From an uncultured Lachnospiraceae bacterium (GTDB taxonomy: Bacteria > Bacillota > Clostridia > Lachnospirales > Lachnospiraceae), in contig CAMKQH010000022.1 in NCBI GenBank assembly GCA_946414885.1, positions 1 through 64,000 on the forward strand: a DNA stretch of 64,000 bases, written 5' to 3'. How positions within the stretch are numbered: the stretch's first letter is position 1; each line of letters opens with the position of its first letter. The notes beneath the pieces are model-generated. The model ran no database searches, was not told the DNA's origin, and saw only the letters and a list, made by a program, of their open reading frames with translations. Both the position numbers and the translations under genes were made by a program. This document shows positions 59,262-64,000 of the stretch, in pieces.

Positions 59262-59291
59262 TTGACAGTTTCCGCGGACGTATGCTAGCAT
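59262..59291 (+). promoter_or_regulatory. Promoter of a tiny-peptide transcription unit
   Basis: TTGACA at 59262-59267 and TAGCAT at 59286-59291 (18-bp spacing) in the palindromic context ATGCTAGCAT. It drives the 23-aa frame at 59336, which ends at a terminator. Confidence 0.5.
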
Positions 59292-59335
59292 ATGCCCGTA
59301 ACCAAATAAAAATATTATCGCAGGAGGTGATCAAC

Positions 59336-59407
59336 ATGAACAAGAAAAATAGAATGAAGTTTCATGAAATGTCAGATACATGGTTGATCACGAACGCTGC
59401 TATTTAG
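59336..59407 (+). CDS. 23-aa peptide / leader upstream of the ABC-class ATPase gene
   Basis: The frame has an excellent ribosome site (CAGGAGGTGATCAAC before ATG 59336) and encodes a basic start MNKKNRMKFHEM then SDTWLITNAAI. It is closed 17 bp later by a terminator. It may be a regulatory leader peptide, a tiny secreted-type peptide or a dual-function small RNA. Two pairs of long-range complementary segments surround it: CGTAACCAAA about 59296 with TTTGGTTACG about 59497, and AGAATGAAGTT about 59351 with AACTTCATTCT about 59478. They suggest a folded leader. Confidence 0.5.
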   Translation: MNKKNRMKFHEMSDTWLITNAAI

Positions 59408-59423
59408 CATAAGCTGATCTTTG

Positions 59424-59452
59424 GGCGCATCCGGCATGGATGCGCTTTTTTT
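59424..59452 (+). terminator. Terminator/attenuator before the ABC-class ATPase gene
   Basis: A perfect stem GCGCATCC / GGATGCGC with a T8 tail, 100 bp before the ATPase start. Confidence 0.9.
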
Positions 59453-59552
59453 GTAGCGAGGAACAAAACCAAGAGTTAACTTCATTCTTTTTTCATGTTT
59501 GGTTACGGTTGCAAGAAACTGTATCGCTTAATGAAGAGAGGATGATGCTAGA

Positions 59553-61478
59553 ATGAAGAATTTTAAGAGTATTATGTTGGGAATGCAGGCGCAGAGCAAG
59601 TCTTTCCTGAATCGCCTGTATGTTGATCATTACTCCTCAGACCCAGAGGCCATAGAGGACGAGAAAGTATTTACTTGCAGGTCTCTGGACTTTTGGTTTC
59701 AGGGGACGGGGAGGCGAAATGCCGAGAAGGTGCTGATGATGATCGCGATTCCCGTCAAGGAACGGATGGATGTCGTCAGTGCCAAAGTGGCGGGCAGCGC
59801 CGTTCCCAAGGGAGAAAGGGCAGACGATGCCGTCCCTGTGGGGACGTATCTCCTCGCAAAGCTGGAGCCCCTGATCCGGGAGTGGAACGAGAATAACAAA
59901 AATGATAACAAGGCGCGGGAAAAAGCGCAGTTCTTCGTGCAAAAGCCGGGGAACCGGATGCTTCGCCGAAACGGCCTCACCTTTGATGAGAGGCGGGGGA
60001 AGTTTGTGCTGCGCATGCTGTTCCAGATACCGCTGATCAATGGCGTTTCGGTCAATGGAAAAGCGGCATACCGCGGCGTGGCAGACATCCTGGATCTTGT
60101 GGAGGATTGTCTTGCACGCTTGGATCAAAACGAGATGAAGCAATATGTTGATACCTACCGGCGCCAGCAGCAGATCCGTAGCTTTTTAAGGGCAAATGGC
60201 TACTGTGCCTTTGTGGCAAACGGGAGCATACTTCCCCGGGAGAAGGATTGCGACAGCCCCATGCAGGGCGCGATCCCGTTTAAGTCGCCAAAGGAGCTGG
60301 AGGTGGAGATCCCGCTGCCGGATGAGAACTCTGAGGCTTATGACGTCGGCGCAGTGGCAGGTGACGCTTGTACGGACCTGGGTACAGCCGGTTATGGCGA
60401 GACACAGACTTCGATTACGGGAATGGCGATCCCCTGCGGCATCACGGTCATCACGGGCGGCGGATATTCCGGAAAATCAACGCTTTTGGATGCATTGGAG
60501 ACCGGCATTTATGATCACGTTCCCGGGGACGGGCGCGAATACGTGATCGCGGAGAAAAGTGCGCTGAAGGTCTGTGCGGAGGACGGGCGACCCGTATCAC
60601 AGTTAGATCTATCCGCATTTTTTAGGTTCCTCCCGGGAAAGCCGCTGGAGGATTTTTCCACGGAGCATGCCAGTGGCAGCGTGTCGCAGGCGAGCAACAT
60701 TCTTGAGGCGGTCTGCGGCGGTTCGCAGCTTTTGTTGATCGACGAGGACAAGAGTGCAACGAACTTCATGATCCGGGATCAAATGATGCGGTTACTCGTG
60801 GAGGATGAACCCATTATTCCCTTTACGGAGCGCGTGACGGAGCTCTGGAAGGAGCAGAGTGTTTCGACAATCCTTGTCATTGGCGGATCCAGCGAGTATC
60901 TTCACCTGGCGGATCAAGTGATCCTGATGAAGAATTTCAGCCCGCGCATGATCACGGGAGCGGTGAAGGAACTGTTGCAGACACAAGACGTGAGAACAAA
61001 CAAGAAGACATGTCAGTTCAAGGTTGCAGATGATATGGATATGCAAGAATCCATGGGGGCAGTCGCTAAGACGGAATTGCAGGAGTGCCTGCCTGCGGTC
61101 AATTGGCAATTCTCCCGCCGCCTCCTGGTCAAGGAAACGTCGCAGCCCTTTCTGTTCTTCCGCACCGTAGAGACGGAGAATGAAAAGAAGGTCATCCTAG
61201 ACGAGTATTCCGCGGACGTTACGATGCTGACGGCAATGTCTTCCCATGAGCAGCTTTGTACCTTAACCGTTGTCATGGAACGCCTGCTCACGGATCCCCA
61301 GGGCGTGGATCGGGAGATCATGGAAAATGTCGCAGTATTTCTGGAGGATCTCTTGAAAAAAGGAAAAACAGGTTCCATCATGCCGGAGACGCAGAGCTGG
61401 TTCTACGAAGAAATCCGGCCGCTGGACGCCCTTTGCTGCATTAACCGCATGCGTGGGGCGGAGTTTAAAGCCAAATAA
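59553..61478 (+). CDS. Predicted ATPase of the ABC class (PF09818-type)
   Basis: A 641-aa soluble protein. The N-terminal half (about residues 60-250; IDLVEDCLARLDQNEMKQYV, FVANGSILPR) precedes the ATPase half with a distinctive Walker A, TVITGGGYSGKSTLLDALET. A signature-like segment ASGSVSQASNILEAVCGGSQ and Walker B LLLIDEDKSATNFMIRDQMM follow. These are the landmarks of the stand-alone 'ABC class ATPase' family of unknown role. No membrane helices or transporter partners. It lies behind a terminator-like attenuator, so readthrough may be regulated. Confidence 0.92.
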   Translation: MKNFKSIMLGMQAQSKSFLNRLYVDHYSSDPEAIEDEKVFTCRSLDFWFQGTGRRNAEKVLMMIAIPVKERMDVVSAKVAGSAVPKGERADDAVPVGTYLLAKLEPLIREWNENNKNDNKAREKAQFFVQKPGNRMLRRNGLTFDERRGKFVLRMLFQIPLINGVSVNGKAAYRGVADILDLVEDCLARLDQNEMKQYVDTYRRQQQIRSFLRANGYCAFVANGSILPREKDCDSPMQGAIPFKSPKELEVEIPLPDENSEAYDVGAVAGDACTDLGTAGYGETQTSITGMAIPCGITVITGGGYSGKSTLLDALETGIYDHVPGDGREYVIAEKSALKVCAEDGRPVSQLDLSAFFRFLPGKPLEDFSTEHASGSVSQASNILEAVCGGSQLLLIDEDKSATNFMIRDQMMRLLVEDEPIIPFTERVTELWKEQSVSTILVIGGSSEYLHLADQVILMKNFSPRMITGAVKELLQTQDVRTNKKTCQFKVADDMDMQESMGAVAKTELQECLPAVNWQFSRRLLVKETSQPFLFFRTVETENEKKVILDEYSADVTMLTAMSSHEQLCTLTVVMERLLTDPQGVDREIMENVAVFLEDLLKKGKTGSIMPETQSWFYEEIRPLDALCCINRMRGAEFKAK

Positions 61479-61525
61479 AGGAATCAAGGAAATAAGGAGT
61501 ATGGATAAGTTTTGTGGAAAAGCTT

Positions 61526-61554
61526 GACAAATAAGGTGAATTAAGATATATTTT
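61526..61554 (+). promoter_or_regulatory. Promoter of a second tiny-peptide unit
   Basis: TTGACA at about 61526, a 17-bp spacer and TATATT ending about 61554: a strong consensus-like promoter in the 418-bp gap after the ATPase gene. Confidence 0.7.
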
Positions 61555-61633
61555 CCGTAATTCATCTTAACGCGGGGCTTTCGTCAAACAATTCCGCGCT
61601 TTGGGCTTTGGGTCGTCAGAGGGAGAAACATTA

Positions 61634-61729
61634 TGATGAAATTATTCGTTACCACAACTACGTGCCGAACTACTGAGACTATCACTGATAGCCTTGTTTT
61701 GGCATGCAAGAATATGGGTAACGGATAAG
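61634..61729 (+). CDS. 31-aa Cys-containing peptide
   Basis: The frame begins with ATG-ATG after GAGGGAG and encodes MMKLFVTTTTCRTTETITDS then LVLACKNMGNG. The Thr-rich middle and two Cys resemble small modified-peptide precursors, but no modification gene is adjacent (a methyltransferase gene lies 170 bp on). It is bracketed by a strong promoter and a terminator, so the unit is transcribed on its own. It may equally be a small RNA with a chance frame. Confidence 0.4.
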
Positions 61730-61764
61730 TGGAGATTTTATGACGTGACGGATGGAACTATGAG

Positions 61765-61797
61765 GCCGCTTATCTTTCGGGATAGGCGGCTTTTTTT
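61765..61797 (+). terminator. Rho-independent terminator of the tiny-peptide unit
   Basis: A perfect 10-bp stem GCCGCTTATC / GATAGGCGGC with a T7 tail. Confidence 0.92.
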
Positions 61798-61896
61798 ATC
61801 TTTAAAAGGTACCCCGAGACGACCAGGGAAACCGATGGGATGAAGGAAGTAAATGCTAATAGATTATACTGATAAAAAGAAAAGGAGAATAGGAAT

Positions 61897-62703
61897 ATGG
61901 ATTTACATGATTATAAGGACGTGGCGGAGAATTATGACAGGTATTTGGAGGTGATGTATGCCCATGAGGATAATCATCGCGGCTTTCAGGAGTTTTATCT
62001 AAAGCTTGCCAAGGAGTACGGTCAGGGCGGCGTGGTGGACGTAGCCTGCGGAACGGGGGCGGTGCTGCTCTATTTGGCGGAGCGCGGGATCAGCGTGGAC
62101 GGCACGGATCTTTCGGAGGAGATGTGCCGCGTGTCCCTGGCAAAGGCAAAAGAAAAGGGACTGGACCTAAAGGTGTATCCGGCGGACATGACGAAGTTTT
62201 CCTCGGGAAGGAAGTATTCCCTTGCCATCATTGCGCGAAGCGGTTTCATGCACCTGCCGACGCCCAAGCTGCAAAGAGAGGCACTTTGTAATCTGCGGGA
62301 GCAGCTTTTGCCAGGAGGGATCCTGACGCTGAATACCTTTGATCCTTTTCCAATCCTGCAGGCCGCGCAGATGCAAAACACGCTTGACGAATATTCCTTC
62401 CGGTTGGAATACGTGAATTCTGAGGGAAAACGCGAGAGGATTTACAACGCGATCACGTATGAGCCCATTTCCCAGATCTTGCACGGCAACTGGAAGTTTG
62501 AGACGCTGGATGACGACGGAAACGTGATCGGCGAAAGGATCCGGCCGCTCACGATGCGCCAGACGTACCGCCAGGAAATGTATTATCTGGCGGAGCTTTG
62601 CGGCTTTGAGGTGGAAGCACTCTATCAGGATTATGATTTCCATCCCGCCGGAAAGGATGCATGCGTTAAGAATCTGATCTGGATTCTCAGGAAGAAAAAC
62701 TAG
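61897..62703 (+). CDS. SAM-dependent methyltransferase (class I)
   Basis: A 268-aa protein with a Rossmann methyltransferase core: motif I VVDVACGTGAVLLYLAERGI, acidic loop GTDLSEEM, motif LKVYPADMTKFSSGRKYSLA and post-motif LREQLLPGGILTLNTFDPFP. The substrate-binding C-terminal half is typical of type 11/25 methyltransferases; no substrate can be assigned. AAAAGGAGAATAGG precedes the ATG. It stands alone. Confidence 0.9.
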   Translation: MDLHDYKDVAENYDRYLEVMYAHEDNHRGFQEFYLKLAKEYGQGGVVDVACGTGAVLLYLAERGISVDGTDLSEEMCRVSLAKAKEKGLDLKVYPADMTKFSSGRKYSLAIIARSGFMHLPTPKLQREALCNLREQLLPGGILTLNTFDPFPILQAAQMQNTLDEYSFRLEYVNSEGKRERIYNAITYEPISQILHGNWKFETLDDDGNVIGERIRPLTMRQTYRQEMYYLAELCGFEVEALYQDYDFHPAGKDACVKNLIWILRKKN

Positions 62704-62762
62704 GCGCAAAATCCCTGGAAAAATGGGGTTGGAAAAAAAGTTAAAATTTTTTATAATTTTTT

Positions 62763-62790
62763 TGTAACGAAACGTAAGCTTCTCCGTCTA
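62763..62790 (+). promoter_or_regulatory. ECF-sigma-type promoter of the second sigma gene
   Basis: TGTAAC at 62763-62768, exactly 16 bp, then CGTCTA at 62785-62790. This closely matches the known TG(A/T)AAC-N16-CGTC pattern of Firmicute ECF factors (sigma-W/M type) and lies 37 bp before the sigma start, implying autoregulation. Confidence 0.75.
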
Positions 62791-62826
62791 ATCGATGAGA
62801 TCACAGAAAGGAAAGCACGGAAGTAC

Positions 62827-63315
62827 ATGGATAAGAACACCGCTGAAAAACTTTATGAAGCGTTTTACATGAAGGTGTTTTCTTACGTCATGACACTCAC
62901 AAGGGATCAGAACGACGCCATGGAGATCACCCAGGAGACCTTCTTTAGGGCGATCTCCACGGAAAGGGAGTTCCGGGGCGAGAGCGAAAGCTTCACCTGG
63001 CTATGCGCCATCGCCAAGAACCTCTTTATTGACGAGAAACGGCGCAAGTCCAGGTTTGAGGACGCCCCCCTTGATGAGCAGCCTGACGAAAAGAAAAGCT
63101 TCGAGAAAAGCCTGATGGACGCTGACACGTCCATTAGGATCCATCGAATCCTTCATACGCTGGAGGAACCCTACAAGGAGGTATTCCAGCTGCGCGTGTT
63201 TGGTGAACTGTCCTTCAAGGAGATAGCTTCCATCTTCGGAAAAACGGAAACCTGGGCCCGGGTAACCTTCCACCGTGCAAGACTCATGATCAAAGAAAGG
63301 ATGGACGAGTCATGA
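62827..63315 (+). CDS. ECF RNA polymerase sigma factor
   Basis: A 162-aa ECF factor with region 2 (YEAFYMKVFSYVMTLTRDQN; MEITQETFFRAI; FTWLCAIAKNLFIDEKRRK) and region 4 (LEEPYKEVFQLRVFGELSFK, then IASIFGKTETWARVTFHRAR). It overlaps by 4 bp (ATGA) with a gene for a zinc-finger membrane protein, its likely anti-sigma factor. The promoter at 62763 fits self-recognition. Confidence 0.95.
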   Translation: MDKNTAEKLYEAFYMKVFSYVMTLTRDQNDAMEITQETFFRAISTEREFRGESESFTWLCAIAKNLFIDEKRRKSRFEDAPLDEQPDEKKSFEKSLMDADTSIRIHRILHTLEEPYKEVFQLRVFGELSFKEIASIFGKTETWARVTFHRARLMIKERMDES

Positions 63316-64000
63316 AATATGAATGCGAAGTAATTCAAGATCTTTTGCCTTTATATAAAGACAGTGCCTGCAGCGTGGCAAGCGCCCTGGCGGTGCAGGA
63401 GCATTTGAATGAATGCGAAAAATGTAAGAAGTTTTTGGATCAGTTGAATGATACCTCCGTTGATGAACTGATCATCAAGGAGAAAGAGAACGTGATCGGC
63501 ACGCAGTCAAAGTATTTTAAGAGAAAGAGTGCCGTGGCCGGAAGCGTTGTCGGAGGCATTTTTGCGCTGCCGATCCTGATCAGCCTGATTGTAAATCTGG
63601 TAACGGGGCACGGGCTCACCTGGTTCTTTTTGGTGCTGGCGGGAATGCTGATCCCGACGTCCCTCTTTGTGGTGCCGCTGATGGCACCGAAAAACAGGAT
63701 GTTCCTGACGATGACCTCCCTTACGGGAAGCATTCTCTTTCTCCTTGCGGTATGCTGCATCTACTCTCAAGGGGATTGGTTCTTTGTGGCAGCGCCGGCA
63801 GTGCTGTTTGGCCTGACGGTTTGCTTCGCGCCCTTTATCGCCTGCCGAAGACCCATGAACGCATACTTAAAAAACCGTAAGGGCCTGGCCGTAATGTGTG
63901 CGTATACCGTTACGTTCCTCCTGATGGCGCTTGGCATCGGATTTTACGCAGATATCTTAATGGAGATGCTTGTCACCTCCGCCATCATGCTCGTGGCGGT
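63312..64000 (+). CDS. Zinc-finger (zf-HC2-like) membrane anti-sigma factor, truncated by the window end
   Basis: About 229 residues are visible. The N-terminus carries an anti-sigma zinc-binding motif, QEHLNECEKCKKFLD (H-x3-C-x2-C), with an upstream Cys in MKYECEVIQDLLPLYKDSAC. At least five membrane helices follow (about residues 75-95, 100-118, 128-145, 150-170, 192-212). The start overlaps the sigma stop (ATGA). It should hold the sigma factor inactive until an envelope signal releases it. The gene continues past 64000. Confidence 0.88.
   Translation, partial: MKYECEVIQDLLPLYKDSACSVASALAVQEHLNECEKCKKFLDQLNDTSVDELIIKEKENVIGTQSKYFKRKSAVAGSVVGGIFALPILISLIVNLVTGHGLTWFFLVLAGMLIPTSLFVVPLMAPKNRMFLTMTSLTGSILFLLAVCCIYSQGDWFFVAAPAVLFGLTVCFAPFIACRRPMNAYLKNRKGLAVMCAYTVTFLLMALGIGFYADILMEMLVTSAIMLVA

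Noticed and set aside
61897..62703. Methyltransferase as modifier of the 31-aa peptide
   Set aside because: It has its own ribosome site after a strong terminator and general small-molecule methyltransferase features; proximity alone is not enough.

Overview
The window reads as chromosome of a low-to-mid GC Gram-positive Clostridia, most like a Lachnospiraceae member. The reasons are: many lipobox lipoproteins but no outer-membrane genes, AGGAGG-type ribosome binding sites with frequent GTG/TTG starts, an agr-type quorum-sensing locus, VanZ, CPBP, LytTR/DUF3021, an OhrR-type regulator, a BspA-like LRR lipoprotein, and sigma/anti-sigma pairs at both ends. The family placement is inference; no rRNA or tRNA gene was seen.

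Layout. 1-600: eight tandem 52-bp repeats, each holding an inverted repeat, then a hairpin-rich spacer. 569-2586: an ECF sigma factor behind an ECF-like promoter, with two membrane-anchored downstream proteins. 2693-9682: an AraC/aminoglycoside-phosphotransferase fusion, an esterase lipoprotein, a transglutaminase/LRR lipoprotein and unknown proteins. 9721-14310: a MoxR/DUF58/transglutaminase operon. 14357-17620: an ExbB/TolQ-like channel protein with three different ExbD/TolR-like partners and a secreted OB-like protein. 17745-24466: lipoproteins, a graveyard of gene fragments (HAD, YcaQ-like, GNAT), two alpha/beta hydrolases and a VanZ protein.

24570-45513 is the striking part: an expanded agr locus. 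One AgrB (with an antiparallel XRE regulator), one AgrA/AgrC pair and three intact agrD genes encoding the same predicted autoinducer ring are interleaved with repeated cassettes. Each cassette is: AgrA-box promoter, agrD, a small secreted Cys/His-rich protein of about 105-115 residues, and a large (720-769 aa) lipoprotein with a C-terminal solute-binding-protein-like half. Four cassette promoters share an architecture with invariant spacing: a GTGAT-N3-ATCAC palindrome, then 35 bp, then two TAA(A/T)TTTG-like half sites exactly 21 bp apart, then 31 bp to TAGAAT. Similar 21-bp-spaced half sites lie before agrA and at 30081, where they point through the xre gene towards agrB. Decayed cassettes (a dead agrD with Cys changed to Tyr, truncated small proteins, deleted lipoprotein genes) show active gene birth and death. 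I infer that AIP sensed by AgrC/AgrA switches on a set of cell-surface lipoproteins and secreted small proteins.

45785-52446: a heterodimeric ABC exporter, a 51-aa membrane peptide, a membrane-anchored XRE regulator and a CPBP protease. Two paralogous promoter regions there share a TGGACAAGCTTGTCCA palindrome. 52572-58953: a hydrolase, a LytTR/DUF3021 pair, an alanine:cation symporter, a glutathione peroxidase with OhrR-type regulator, thioredoxin and flavodoxin. 58968-64000: an orphan HipB-like regulator, two tiny-peptide transcription units around an ABC-class ATPase gene, a methyltransferase, and a second ECF sigma/anti-sigma pair running off the window end.
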